Shown: positions 12,380 to 23,158 of the stretch, piece by piece
How positions within the stretch are numbered: position 1 is the stretch's first letter
Layout of the letters: every line of letters begins with the position of its first letter
Source: Molossus alvarezi
Taxonomy: Eukaryota; Chordata; Mammalia; Chiroptera; Molossidae
Length of the DNA: 64,000 bases
Direction: 5' to 3'
NCBI GenBank assembly: GCA_037176705.1
Contig: CM073896.1
Coordinates: 18,364,708-18,428,707, forward strand
Made by a program: the position numbers and the translations under genes
The notes under the pieces: generated by a model
Database searches by the model: none
What the model saw: the letters and a program-made list of their open reading frames with translations, nothing else
Told to the model about the DNA's origin: nothing

Positions 12380-12545
12380 GGGGCATGAGCTGGGGGTGAA
12401 GTTAGCAGCTCTGTGACCTTGGACAAGTAGGTCTACCTCCTTTCATCTGTGCCTGACCTGGCGGTCACCAAGATCACACGAGATCACGTGTATGCAGCTC
12501 TCACCCCAAGCTAGTTATCAGCACAATTAGCTATTTTCCTGGCAC
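12380..12545 (-). repeat. MIR-like fragment, antisense
   Basis: AGCTCTGTGACCTTGGACAAGTAGG and the following CATCTGTGCC correspond to the MIR core. The end near GTTATCAGCACAATTAGCTATT resembles the other MIR end (TGTTAGCTATT). Diverged but recognisable. Confidence 0.6.
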
Positions 12546-13646
12546 CCTAACAAAAACAGACATTTTTTAGATTGTGTATTTCAGAAGAATGTGCTTTGCG
12601 GGGGCGGGCTGGGGGGGAAGTGTTTGTATGTTTGTTTGGTTTTTTTTCTTTTTCTTTTTAAATCGGAGCACTGCTTTGGAAGAGCAACAAAGAAAACCTC
12701 TGCAGACTATTTTTGTGGCTAGAGCTTAAGTTTTCCCTCTTCACAGACAGCCTCTCCTTGTCCCCGAGAAAGGCGTGGCCAGTGGAGACAAAAAAGAACC
12801 AGACAACTGCTGGTTAGCCGAGGGCTGGGGAGGCTGCTCGGTGACAGCCCAGGGTGGCCCAGTACACACTCTGGGGGCGGCTGCCCAGGCCTGCACTGGG
12901 CTTGGTTGTGCTGTGATCACCCTGCCGGTGGAAGGCTCTCCCTGTGTGGTCCCAGCTGCGGGTTCCTGCGGCCGTCTGCGGCCTACAACATCCTCATGCA
13001 AGAGAAGGGCTGTCAAGATGGCAAATTTGCCTTAAATAACTAACCTTTCTTCCATATAAGGCATATGTTTGCTCCAAAATGTCAACCTTGGCTTTGCTCC
13101 CCTTTTTTAAAATTATACTCTGTCAATCTCCACAACCCTCAACTAAGATGGTTGAAAATACCCAGTGGCACCAATCAGGAACTTTTGGGAAGCCAACATG
13201 ACATGGAAATCTGGGAAACCGGACGTGGCGACCGCACTCTAATTTTATGACCCCGACTTTATTACCAGCACAGAAGCAATAAAGAGAAATAATAAACGAA
13301 ACAGCATGTGCAGCTCAGGAGACGGCAGCCCGGCTGAATCTGTACCAGGCGCCTAACCTTTCTGTGCAGCAGCCTCCTCTGTCCCGGGGAGGGGAGGGCT
13401 CCCACACACTGTCCGGCGACCTCAGGAAGAAATCCATCAAGGCCGCATTCCTGGTGAGCCTGCGCCCCGGGGAGCAGCACCCTGGTCCAGCAGACGTGAG
13501 AGGGCGAACGGAAGCAGGATGACTCCTAACGTCATGATCCAGTGAACCAAAATATTAAGATGGATGAAACTGAAGGCCACTTATTTGGTGTATGTGTTCA
13601 TGCATGGTACAACTGTTTTCAGCAAACTGATGGTCAAAAACCCGGG
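12546..13646. other. Unique DNA, nothing recognised
   Basis: Contains T-rich and G-rich short runs near 12,600-12,660. Short antiparallel open frames at 12,741-13,035 match no protein I know. Confidence 0.4.
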
Positions 13647-13660
13647 TATTAGTGTATTTA

Positions 13661-13765
13661 TTTATTTGTTTGTTTATTTTTGTACTTGCTCCTAGCGGGA
13701 ACCGAACCCAGGACTCTCTAGTCCGCAGGCCGATGCTCCAACCGCTGAGCCAAACTGGCCAGGGC
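13661..13765 (-). mobile_element. Short tRNA-head-only SINE copy with TSD
   Basis: Read on the minus strand this is GCCCTGGCCAGTTTGGCTCAG, an A box, a B box (GGTTCGGTTCCC) and about 15 more bases, then directly an A-rich tail of AAATAAAC-type repeats. The middle and 3' body present in other SINEs are absent. TATTAGTGTATTT stands on both sides (13,647-13,659 and 13,766-13,778), a clean TSD, so the short form itself was inserted by retrotransposition. Confidence 0.85.
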
Positions 13766-14053
13766 TATTAGTGTATTTTAATTGAAGAATTTGTTCCACA
13801 AAGTTTTTACAGGAAAGAGAAAATATCTGTTCATCTCCTCATACAAAATCCTTTGAGGAGAGCAGTTTGTCCTTTAGAGTCCCACCTCCGCGTTTCTGGG
13901 GAATCAAATGAATCACAAAACGGTTAACAACAATTTAAGGTCTTGGTACCTAAAAATAATTATCAATTGGCGGATATTTATGGTTTTTCAGGGTCTAGAA
14001 TTATGCTTTATTATTACTAAGATGTTCTAGCTACATTAAAACTATCTGAATTG

Positions 14054-14260
14054 TCCTGGCCAGTGTGGCTCGGTTGGTTGGAGCATCGTCCGTGCACCAA
14101 AAGGCCGTGAGTTCAACTCCCAGTCCCGGCACATGCCCAGATTGTGGGTTCAATCCCGGGTCAGGGGTCAGGGTATGTATGGGAGTCAGCCAATAGGTGT
14201 TTCTGTCTCATATCAAGGTTTCTCTCTCACTCGCTCTCCCTTCTTCTTTCTCTAAAAATA
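14054..14260 (+). mobile_element. VES-like SINE, first of a tandem pair
   Basis: The head TCCTGGCCAGTGTGGCTCGG, the GGCACATGCCCAG block, a TC-rich 3' region and a final TCTCTAAAAATA are present. The body carries a short local duplication (GGGTCAGGGGTCAGGG near 14,158-14,173). It runs straight into a second SINE copy. Confidence 0.85.
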
Positions 14261-14442
14261 GCCCTGGCCAGTGTGGCTCAGTGGTTGAGTATCATCCCAT
14301 GGGCCAAAAGGTCACTGTTCAATTCCCAGTCAGGGCACATGCCTGGGTTGCAGATTTGATCTGCATACTGCAGGCAGCAGATGGCTTTTCTCTCTACCCC
14401 TCCCTCATCCTTCCCCTCTCTCTGAAATCAATAACAATATAT
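14261..14442 (+). mobile_element. VES-like SINE, second of a tandem pair
   Basis: A new head, GCCCTGGCCAGTGTGGCTCAG, begins immediately after the tail of the preceding copy. GTCAGGGCACATGCCTGGG and a final CTCTGAAATCAATAACAATA follow. The central body is shorter and more diverged than in other copies. The most likely origin is insertion into the A-rich tail of the first copy. Confidence 0.85.
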
Positions 14443-15613
14443 CAGAAAGAAAAGAGAAGAACTGTGTGCGTCCTCACGTCACTAATATCAATGTGAAATG
14501 CCGTGAAAGCGTGTTAGGTATGAACTCAAGAAACGGGAAACCCATGTTAGTTTCAGATTTTTCTCATTCCATACAATCTTCATAGCATTGATCCTTGTAT
14601 TAAATAAATAAATATGCCAACTTGTGATCTGTGAACAAGAAACAGACTACTAAGCTGAAACTAACAGAAATACATGCACATGCATATTCAGGGAAAGCTA
14701 ATTCTATAGACAGAACTGAAATATGCTCCCAGAACTATTTAAAAATAATTAATAGACTATAAGAGAGATTAAAGGTAAAACGACCAAAGCGTAGTCAGCG
14801 AATGCTGCAAAGTGGAAATCTCCATTCAGGTCATTAGTCTCCACTTGTTGGCACAACCTTCTTCTTGTCAGAGCTGCAGGACTATCCAGTGACGGGGGAA
14901 GGACGAGGGGGATACTCCGGGCACCCACGTGGCAATGAGGCGAAGGTCCCCTGGCCAGTTTAAGAACTAGTTATAAAACGTCAAGAAAGTAAAGGGAACC
15001 CGACTCCTGTTGCCCCTGAAAAGAGCCACATGGAATCCTTAGAAGCAATCTGTCCCAGAGCAAGACAGCTCCATTCCCATGGTCACTTTGCCAGAGGTTT
15101 TCTGTCTCGCTGGGGGTTCTCTTAAGCTCTCGTTTATAAACTCCCTTGGTGACACGCAGAGCTCACCCTGGCAGCCCAGAGGCCTGAGACCGACGCGGCT
15201 CTTCCTTCTGAAACGCTCCCTAAGCAGAGGATCTGAGAGTTTGGAGTTCTCCTGCTGGGAAGCTCCGTCCAGGCCTTGGTCTCAGAATGGACTCGCTCCT
15301 CACAGCGAGATGCCGCACAGCCAACCAGTCCAGGTCCCGCCGCAGCTCGAGCTGGTGCGTGTCTGACTCATGGCCTGGGCGTTGGCCTCTGAAGGAGCCG
15401 AGGGTCTGTTCACTACGGACCTGTGTCCATGGAGTCCCTGAGGAAAGGGTCCTGAGAAACAAGTGCCAGAGGGCCCTCCTGACGAGCTGGACCATGGGGC
15501 GTGCCCCTCTGGGGCGCTGGTCATAACCCCCGTGCCAGCCCCAGTGGAAGGACCCGACTTCTGCAGACAGAATGCCTGGGACCCCAAACTCCGGAGGGCC
15601 AGAGTCTGCAGTT
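14443..15613. other. Unique DNA, nothing recognised
   Basis: Open frames at 15,079-15,630 run on both strands and overlap one another. None shows a familiar domain. No splice-bounded exon is convincing. Confidence 0.4.
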
Positions 15614-15706
15614 AGAAGCCCAAGGGACACTGCCGGTCAAGGTGGCAGCGTAGGTAACCTCGGTCCTCACCTCCTCCCACAACCACATCAAAATTACAAC
15701 TGAACT

Positions 15707-15955
15707 GCCCTGGCCGGTTGGGCTCAGCGACTGGAGCATCAGCCCACGGATCAGAGAGACCCGGGTTCGGTTCCTGCTAAGGGCACGTACCTTGGATGCA
15801 GTTTGTCCCCGGCCTCAGTTGGGGTCGTGTGGAGGAGGTGACCACTCGATGTATCTCTCGCACATCGATGTTTCTCTCTTTCTCTCCTCCCCTCTCTCCC
15901 TCCTGCTCTGTCTGAAGATGCAGAAATGTCCTCAAGTGAGGATTAAAAAAAAAAT
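15707..15955 (+). mobile_element. VES-like SINE nested in the HAL1 5' UTR (long-tail subtype)
   Basis: Head CCCTGGCCGGTTGGGCTCAG, B box GGTTCGGTTCCT, AAGGGCACGTACC, and a CTGTCTGAAGATGCAGAAATG plus CAAGTGAGGATTAAAA ending. A perfect 13-bp TSD, TTACAACTGAACT, lies at 15,694-15,706 and 15,956-15,968. Confidence 0.93.
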
Positions 15956-16270
15956 TTACAACTGAACTACAGAACAACCATCATTCAGAACCGCCTGACA
16001 TAGAGCTGAATGGAAGTCCTACAACTATGAAATTAGGAGGGGCGGAGGCAGACGAGCTGGTCCCACACCCACGTGTGGCGGATAAAATCAGGAGGACACC
16101 TTGGCTGAGAAGGTCCTCCCTGAGGAGTGAAGGGTCCCCGTCCCACACCACGCGCCCCGCTCAAGGTTCCAGTCCCAGGAAGAGAAGTCCCCATAACTTC
16201 TGGCTGTAAAACCAGTGGGAACTAAGGCTGAGGGAGGCTGAGGCTGCTGGAGCCCCAGGCAGCTCCTCTT

Positions 16271-17844
16271 TTTTTTTTTTAATTTAAAAAATTTTTTATT
16301 TATTAATCTGTTTTTGTTACAGATGTTTCTCATTTTTCCCCCATTGACACCCTCCTCCCCTCCCCCCCCCACCCCATCCCCGGCTTTGTTGTCTATGTTC
16401 ATTGGTCATGCATACATGCATATAAGTTCTGTGGTTTGTCTCTTCCCCTCCAACCCCCCCCCCATTCTGAGGCTTATCAGTCTGTACCCCACCTCTATAT
16501 CTCTGGGTTTTGTTCAGCAATTTGTTTAGTTCATTATATTCCACAAATAAGTGAGATCATGTGAGACTTGTCTTCTCTGCTTGGCTTGTTTCGCTTAGCA
16601 TAATACTCTCCAGGTCCTTCCATGCCATCTCAAGGGATAAGAGATCTTTCTTTCTTACAGCTGCATAGTACTCCATTGTGTACATGTACCACAGCTTTTT
16701 TATCCACTCATCTACTGATGGATACTTGGGTTGTTTCCAGATCTTAGCTATCGTAAATAGTGCTGCTGTGAACATAGGGGTACATATATTCTTTCTGATT
16801 GGTGTTTCAGGTTTCTTAGGGTATCTTCCTAGAAGTGGGATCACTGGGTCAAATGGCAGTTCAATTTTTAACTTTTGAGAAAACACCATATTGTTTTCCA
16901 TAGTCGTTGCACCAGTCTGCATTCCCACCAGCAGTGTACTAGAGTCCCTTTTTCTCCACACCCTCACCAACACTTGTTGTTTGATGATTTGTTGATGGCG
17001 GCCATTCTGACAGGTGTGAGGTGATACTTCATAGTTGTTTTAATTTGCATCTCTCTGATGATTAGTGATGTTCAGCATTTCTTCATATGTCTCTTGGCCA
17101 TTTGTATGTGTTTCTTTTTTGGAGAGGTGTCTATTTAGGTCCTCTGCCCATTTTTTAATTGGGTTCTTCGTCTTCTTTTTGTTGAGTTGTATGAGCACTC
17201 TATATATTTTGAAAATTAACCCCTTATCTGATGCATCATTGGCAATTATGGTCTCCCACATAGTGGGATCCCTTTCCATTTTGATGGTTGTTTCTTTTGC
17301 TGTGCAGAAGCTTTTGAGTTTGATGCAGTCCCATGTGTTCATTTTTTTCCCTTTGTTTCTCTTGCTTTAGGTGATGTATCAGTGAAAATTCTGCATATGT
17401 CTGAGATTTTGTTGCCTACATTTTCTTCTAGAATTTTTATGGATTCACGAGTTACATTTAAGTCTTTTATCCATTTTGAGTTTATTCTTATGTATGGTGT
17501 AAGTTGGTGTTCTAGCTTCATTTTTTTGCAAGTAGCTGTCCAATTTTCCCAAACCATTTATTGAAGAGACTGTCTTGACTCCACTGTATGCTCTTGCCAC
17601 CTTTGTCAAATATTAATTGAGCATAAGGTCTTGGGTCCATTTCTGGGTTCTCTGTTCTGTTCTATTGATCTAGATGCCTGTTCTTGTGCCAGTACCAGGC
17701 TGTTTTGATTACAGTGGCTTTGCAGTATAACCTGAAACCTGGTAATGTGATCCCTCCTACTTTTTCTTCTTTCTCAAGATTGCTGTGGTTATTTGGGGTC
17801 TTTTTTGGTTCCATATAAACTTTTGGAGTGTTTGTTCTAGTGCT
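16271..17844 (-). mobile_element. 5'-truncated L1, antisense, nested in the HAL1 element
   Basis: On the minus strand this holds the C-terminal part of L1 ORF2, a C/G-rich 3' UTR and a poly-A tail (poly-T at 16,269-16,280 on the plus strand). A perfect 14-bp TSD, AGGCAGCTCCTCTT, lies at 16,257-16,270 and 17,845-17,858. The sequence on the far side resumes the HAL1 5' UTR exactly, so the L1 landed after the HAL1. The same L1 3' end recurs at 36,454-36,686. Confidence 0.93.
16557..17830 (-). pseudogene. L1 ORF2 C-terminal remnant (broken)
   Basis: Three minus-strand segments together cover the C-terminal third of an L1 ORF2 protein, the part after the reverse transcriptase domain. At 17,339-17,557 I see [18 protein letters not shown] and [10 protein letters not shown]. 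At 17,040-17,342 I see [18 protein letters not shown] and [13 protein letters not shown]. At 16,557-16,973 I see ELPFDPVIPLLGRYPKKP, AALFTIAKIWKQPK and YTMEYYAAVRKKDLLS. These blocks are typical of mammalian L1 ORF2. The frame is broken by frameshifts near 17,040 and 16,870, and by an in-frame TGA near 16,960 where relatives have CGA (a CpG decay change) just before the GCGEKGTL block. The endonuclease and reverse transcriptase domains are absent because of 5' truncation. The piece is not functional. Confidence 0.88.
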
Positions 17845-18936
17845 AGGCAGCTCCTCTTAAAGGGCCCACACACAGAACTCGGACTCTCACCCTTCAGGCT
17901 TCACATGAAGGAGGCAGCTTGAAAGGCACCAGAGACATACAGGGAAGAACTGAGTTATTTGGAATCAGAGCAAGAGCTGGAGAGGCAGCTTCCTCCTGAG
18001 CAGACTTGCTGTCAGAGGCCGTTGACTCCAGCAACCTGGCTTACACTGTTGGCCCTGCCCTGGTGATTCCCTGAGGTCCTGCCCCACCCAACTTTTGGGC
18101 CCGCCCAAGCTGTTTCCGATGGCTTTACCATAGGATTGGCCTGTCTTAGATCCTGCTTCAGGTTTTCCTAAAATCTTTCAAACAAGCAGCATGTGGTCTC
18201 AGCAAGCCCCATACTTCTCGTTAAGTGGCCCCAGGCCTGGCACTAGAAGCTGCCAGCCGTGGTTCATAACTTAGCTTTTCCTGGGCACCTCCAAGCCCAG
18301 TGCAAGAAGCAGCCATCGGCAGATCACTTTGTAGCTTATGCCCTGGGTAGAACACAGGCAGTGGCTGACCTTGCTCCAAAGCCAACACACCCAGTGGACA
18401 GCTTCAGACCACATTGAAACCCTACCACGCAACCACCTCCACAGTGACACACTCAATGAGTGGACTCAGTGGGTGCTAGAGCACTGCTGAAGTAAGTCTT
18501 GCTCTGTGTAATGGGCCCCTACACCGCTGATCCTCCAAGGTAGTCAGAGGCCAGTGGTCAGTGGGCACAGCCAGTCCTTGCAGCTGATCAACCTGAGTAA
18601 ATCCCTTTCATTGACATGTCAACAGCAATCAAGACTCAATTAAAACAGAAAGGTGTACAGTCCACACTAGGGGTGCACCTTGAGGGCCCAGCTGGGGTGG
18701 TCAAGGAGGTTGTGCCACTGAATCCTACAGGACACCTACAACAATAGGCCACCCTACAAAGCCTAGGAGACATAGCAACTCTACCAAATACATAGAAACA
18801 AACACAGGGAAGCAGCCAAAATGAGGAGACAAAGAAACAAGTCCCAAATGAAAGAAAAGAACAAAACTCCAGGAAAAGAACTAAACAAAATAGAAATAAA
18901 CAGTCAATCAGATTCAGAGTTCAAAACACTGGTTAT

Positions 18937-19193
18937 GCCCTGGCCAGTTTGGCTCAGCGGTTAGAGCGTCTGCCTGCGGTCTGGAGAGACCCGGGTTCGG
19001 TTCCCGCTAAGGGCATGTACCTCGGTTGCAGTTTGTCCCTGGCCCTGGTTGGTCGTGCGGGTGGCAGCCACTTGATGTGTCCCTTTCATGTCGATGTTTC
19101 CCTCTCTCTCTCTCTTCCGTTCTCTCCCTCCAACTCTATCTGTGCAAAAATTAGAAAAATGTCCTCGGGTGAGGATTAAAAAAAACAAACAAA
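18937..19193 (+). mobile_element. VES-like SINE nested in the HAL1 ORF1 region (long-tail subtype)
   Basis: Head GCCCTGGCCAGTTTGGCTCAG, B box GGTTCGGTTCCC and the GTCCTCGGGTGAGGATTAAA ending are present. A perfect 14-bp TSD, AAAACACTGGTTAT, lies at 18,923-18,936 and 19,194-19,207. Confidence 0.94.
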
Positions 19194-19368
19194 AAAACAC
19201 TGGTTATAAGGATGCTCAAGGAACTTATTGAGAACTTCAAGGAACTTAAGGAGAACTCCAAAAATCTTAGTGAGAACATCAACAACATAAAAAAGAACCA
19301 GTCAGAAATGAAGGATACACTAACTGAAATAAAGAATAATTTACAGAGACTCAACAGTAGAGTGGGTA

Positions 19369-19624
19369 GCCCTGGCCAGTTTGTCTCAATGGTTAGAGCA
19401 TCGGCCTGCGGTCCAGAGAGACCCTGGTTTGGTTCCTGCTAAGGGCATGTACCTTGGTTGCAGTTTGTCCCCGGCCCTGGTTGGGTCGTGCGGGTGGCAG
19501 CCATTTGATGTGTCTCTTTCACGTCGATGTTTCTCTCTCTCTCTCTTCCTCTCTCTCCCTCCCACTCTATCTGAACAAAAAATGGAAGAATGTCCTCAGG
19601 TAAAGATTAAGAAAATAATAATAA
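19369..19624 (+). mobile_element. VES-like SINE nested in the HAL1 ORF1 region (long-tail subtype)
   Basis: Closely similar to the copy 430 bp upstream, including GCGGGTGGCAGCCATTTGATG and the final GTCCTCAGGTAAAGATTAAG. An imperfect TSD is CAGTAGAGTGGGTA at 19,355-19,368 and TAGTAGCGTAGGTA at 19,625-19,638. The greater TSD divergence suggests an older insertion, or faster local decay, than at the 18,937 copy. Confidence 0.9.
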
Positions 19625-20925
19625 TAGTAGCGTAGGTAAAACAAGAAGCAAACCATTGATTTGGAATATAAGGAAACAAAAAACAACCAATCAGAACAGC
19701 AAAAAGAAAAAAAGAATTTTAAAAAAATGAGGATAGGGTAAGGAGCCTCTGGGACAACTTCAAGTGTACCAACATTCACATCATGGGGGTGCCAGAAGGA
19801 GAAGAGAGACAGCAAGAAATTGAAAACCCCATATAATTTTCTATACTGAAAGTAAAATGAATAAAAATAATTTCAAAAAGAGAAAAAAAAAAGAAACTGA
19901 AATCCTATTTAAAAAAATAACGACAGAAAACTTTTCTAATGGTGAGGGAAACAGACATACAAGTCCAGGAAGCACAGAGAGTCCCAAACAAAATGAACCC
20001 AAACAGGTCCACACCAAGACACATCATCATCAAAATGCCAAAGTTTAGAGACAAAGAGAGATCTTAAAAGCAGCAAAAGAAAAGCAGCTCGTTACCTACA
20101 AAGGAGCTACCATAGACTGTCAGCTGATTTCTCAAAAGAAACTTTCCAGAACAGAAATGAGTGGCAAGAGATATTCAAAGTAATGAAAAGACCTTCAACC
20201 AAGATACTCTGTCCTGCAAAGCTATCATTTAGAATCAATGGCCATATAAAGAATTTCCCAGACAAGAAAAAGCTAAAGGAGTTCATCACCACCAAACCAG
20301 TATTATATGAAATGTTGAAGGGTCTTCGTGAAGGAGAAGAACAGAAATATGAACAATAAAATGGCAAGTAATACATATCAACAATTGAATCTACAAACAA
20401 AATGAGCAAGCAGAACAGAAACAGACTCAGATACAGAGAATTTCTTGTTGCTTGCCAGATGGGAGGGGGCTGGGGGGATCAGCAAAAATGATGAGGGAAT
20501 TAAGAAGTACAAATTTGTTGTTAGACTGATGAACCTCAAAGGGAAGGGGGAAGGGAGAGTCAGAAGAGATAAACCAAAAAACTTCTGTGCATGTATGCAT
20601 AACCAATGGATGCAGACAGTAGTGTGGGAAGGCAGGACGAGGGCGGGACTGAGGAAGAGGGGGTCAAATGGGGGGGGCATCTGTAATACATTCAACAATA
20701 AAGATAAGTAAAAAAAAAAGAATCCCTAGGGACCCTGCAGGCTACCTGTCCCCACATAACCACCCTTTCTACTCCTCACAGCATCCTCATCTGTTGAGAC
20801 CTGAGAGGAAATACAGATCAGCAAAGTCTCATCTCATCTTGTGACTCCTCCCCTCCACCTAAGTGTTGATTTGACACTATGGGACCCCAAGTTGACTCTA
20901 ACCAGACCTATCTAAAATGCAGGCC

Positions 20926-21144
20926 GCCTGCCTAGCCAGTGTGGCTCAGTGGTTGTGCATCGACCCATGCACCAAGAGGTCGCTAGTCCAATTCCCAGTC
21001 AGGGCATAGGTCCAGGTTGTGGGTCAAATCCCCGACAGGGGGCATGCAGGAGGCGGCTAACTGATGTTTCTATCTCTCTCTCCCTCTCCTTTCCTCTCTT
21101 TCTAAAGTCAATAAAGGGGAAAAAAATTTTCTTAATAAATAAAT
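20926..21144 (+). mobile_element. VES-like SINE (short-tail subtype)
   Basis: Head CTAGCCAGTGTGGCTCAGTG, CAGGGGGCATGCAGGAGGCGG, a TC-rich tract and a final AAAGTCAATAAAGGGG. A perfect 12-bp TSD, AAAATGCAGGCC, lies at 20,914-20,925 and 21,145-21,156. Confidence 0.93.
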
Positions 21145-21390
21145 AAAATGCAGGCCTCTCTCCATCTTGAAATTACCTGCAAGTTGAGATCTTCAGGTAA
21201 AACTACTATTTGAGGTCTCCCTGGAGCCAGTCCTTGCCTCCAGCAAAGTGTGTTTGCAGGTAACGGGTGGGAGATTCCACTTCCTTGACGTTGATTCTAA
21301 CAGAGGTTCCATTCTCTAGGCTCCCCAAGGAGGTCTTCTCCCTTCAGGACGGGGTGACGGACAGGGTCAGGGTCAGTGGCAAGAGGACCT

Positions 21391-21835
21391 TGTTCCAGTT
21401 ACTATCCATCCTCAACAAACTACCCCCAAACTTAGTGGCTTAAAACAACCACCATTTTTTTTTGTATCTCATAATTTTATGGGTCAGATTTTATTGCCAA
21501 GCATTTGGGCAGAGCTCAGCAGAGCGATCCTCCATCCCACGAGGCCGACGCGGAGATCACCCTTGGTATTTAGCAGGAAGACAGTCACCGTCATGTGCCG
21601 CACCTTGGCAGGGATGGTGGAGGCTGGGCTCACCTGGGACTGTCACCCATGTGGCCTGGCCGACTCAGGAGAGCTGGCTTCCCTGCATGGCTGCCCAGGA
21701 CCCCAACAGAGCTTGCTCCAGCTGCACGGGTTGGTATGATCCAGCCTCAAGTCTCATAGCAACACCCCGCCACACTCCCTTGGCAGAAACAGTCACAAAC
21801 ATGCCCAGATTCAAGGGATAGGGACATGGATCTCA
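21391..21835. repeat. Old interspersed repeat, family not assigned
   Basis: The stretch starting TTCCAGTTACTATCCATCC and containing AAACTTAGTGGCTTAAAAC, GGGCAGAGCTCAGCAG and, near the end, CCCAGATTCAAGGGATAGGG is a common mammalian interspersed sequence that I recognise but cannot name safely. A second, more diverged copy of the same family lies at 37,255-37,740. It is not coding. Confidence 0.6.
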
Positions 21836-22255
21836 CCTCCCCAAGAGAAATATGTCAAAAACCTAGGAGAGGCCTCCTCGGCTATTCCAAGAACTGCTCT
21901 CTCAGAATCTTGGTTTCTCCGCCCTTCTCGATGATTGAAGAGTCCGGGTCACTACCCTCTGTCCCGCCTTGAAGAGCCTCTCACAGAAGTACACCCACCC
22001 CTCAGGCAGCCACTGCCCGTACAGCAGGTGTGTGCCGCCAGGTGCTAATACTGTGCTTTTCGTCGGAGGGGCAGTTAGACAAAATTTATTTAAGCTCTTC
22101 TAGACATGCGTTAATGAAATGATGGTTCCCTATTCCCCAGAATGAAAACCTATGTGAGTCCACATCACATACAGCTAAAATCCTAGCCCTTCTGCAAACG
22201 CTCACAGGCCCGCTGGCCGGACTCTCAGAGCCTCATATCTCCTTACACTTCCCCA
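21836..22255. other. Unique DNA bordering the tandem array
   Basis: No repeat, exon or structural signal is recognised just left of the array, and I see no duplicated sequence shared with its right border. Confidence 0.4.
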
Positions 22256-23158
22256 CTTGTCCTCTCCAGACACACTGTCCTCTCCAAACGCACTGACCTC
22301 TCCCTCCAACCGACTTGCCTCGCCCACCAGACACACTGGCCTCTCTCCCCAGACGCACTGGCCTCTCCCTCCAGACGCACTGGCCTCCCCCTCCAGACGC
22401 ACTGGCCTCTCTCTCTAGACGCACTGGTCTCTCTCTCCAGACGCACTGACCTCTCCCTCCAGACGCACTGGCCTCTCCCTCCAGACGCACTGGCCTCTCC
22501 CTCCAGACGCACTGGCCTCTCTCCCCAGAGGCACTGGCCTCTCCCCCCAGAGGCACTGGCCTCTCCCTCCAGACGCACTGGCCTCTCTCTCCAGACGCAC
22601 TGGCCTCTCCCTCCAAACACACTGGCCTCTCCCTCCAGACACACTGGCCTCTACTTCCAGACACACTGGCCTCACTCTCCAGACACACTGGCCTATACTT
22701 CCAGACACACTGGCCTCTCCCTCCAGACGCACTGGCCTCTCCCTCCAGACGCACTGGCCTCTCTCTCCAGACGCACTGGCCTCTACTTCCAGACACACTG
22801 GCCTAGCCCTCCAGACGCACTGGCCTCTACTTCCAGACGCACTGGCCTCGCCCTCCAGACACACTGGCCTCTCCCTCCAGACGCACTGGCCTCTCCCACC
22901 AGACGCACTGGCCTCTCCCTCTAGACACACTGGCCTCTACTTCCAGACACACTGGCCTCACCCTCCAGACACACTGACCTCACCCTCCAGACACACTGGC
23001 CTCTCCCACCAGACGCACTGGTCTCTCTATCCAGACGCACTGACCTCGCCCTAAGGACACACTGGCCTCTACTTCCAGACACACTGGCCTCGCCCTCCAG
23101 ACACACTGGCCTCTCCGTCCAGACACACTGGCCTCTCCGTCCAGACACACTGGCCTCT
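22256..23158 (+). repeat. Array zone 1, forward units
   Basis: Units read CTCCCTCCAGACGCACTGG on the plus strand. CTACTTCCAG, CTCTCTCCAG and ACACAC variants alternate. The left edge decays gradually, with irregular units at 22,256-22,330. Confidence 0.95.

Larger units (their letters stand above)
18821..20359 (+). pseudogene. HAL1/L1 ORF1-type coding remnant, interrupted by two SINEs
   Basis: The frame appears to open at an ATG at 18,821 and end at a TAA at 20,357-20,359. At 19,212-19,360 it encodes a Lys/Glu/Asn-rich, coiled-coil-like stretch (ENINNIKKNQSEMKDTLTEI). The part after 19,740 resembles the RNA-binding and C-terminal domains of L1 ORF1p, for example the segment around 19,779-19,800 and the segment encoding KKLKEFITTKPVL at about 20,263-20,301. 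The family role is an RNA-binding chaperone for the retrotransposon RNA. Two SINEs (18,937-19,193 and 19,369-19,624), stops and frameshifts break it. It is a relic, not an expressed gene as far as can be seen. Confidence 0.7.
15614..20738 (+). mobile_element. HAL1-like (half-L1) retrotransposon, complete but interrupted
   Basis: The element runs from about 15,634 (GGTGGCAGCGTAGG) through a long 5' UTR, an ORF1-type coding region and a short 3' UTR to an A tail at 20,710-20,718. No ORF2 follows ORF1, which is the hallmark of HAL1. Both ends are marked by an imperfect 20-bp TSD: AGAAGCCCAAGGGACACTGC at 15,614-15,633 and AGAATCCCTAGGGACCCTGC at 20,719-20,738 (17 of 20 identical). About 2.4 kb of the span consists of four later insertions: a SINE at 15,707, an antisense L1 at 16,271 and SINEs at 18,937 and 19,369. 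Without them the element is about 2.7 kb, as expected for a full-length copy. The family name comes from recognition and should be confirmed by search. Confidence 0.75.

Noticed and set aside
16557..16973. A host gene coding for the 138-residue minus-strand frame
   Set aside because: The protein is the C-terminal part of L1 ORF2 in a truncated L1 with poly-A and target-site duplication.
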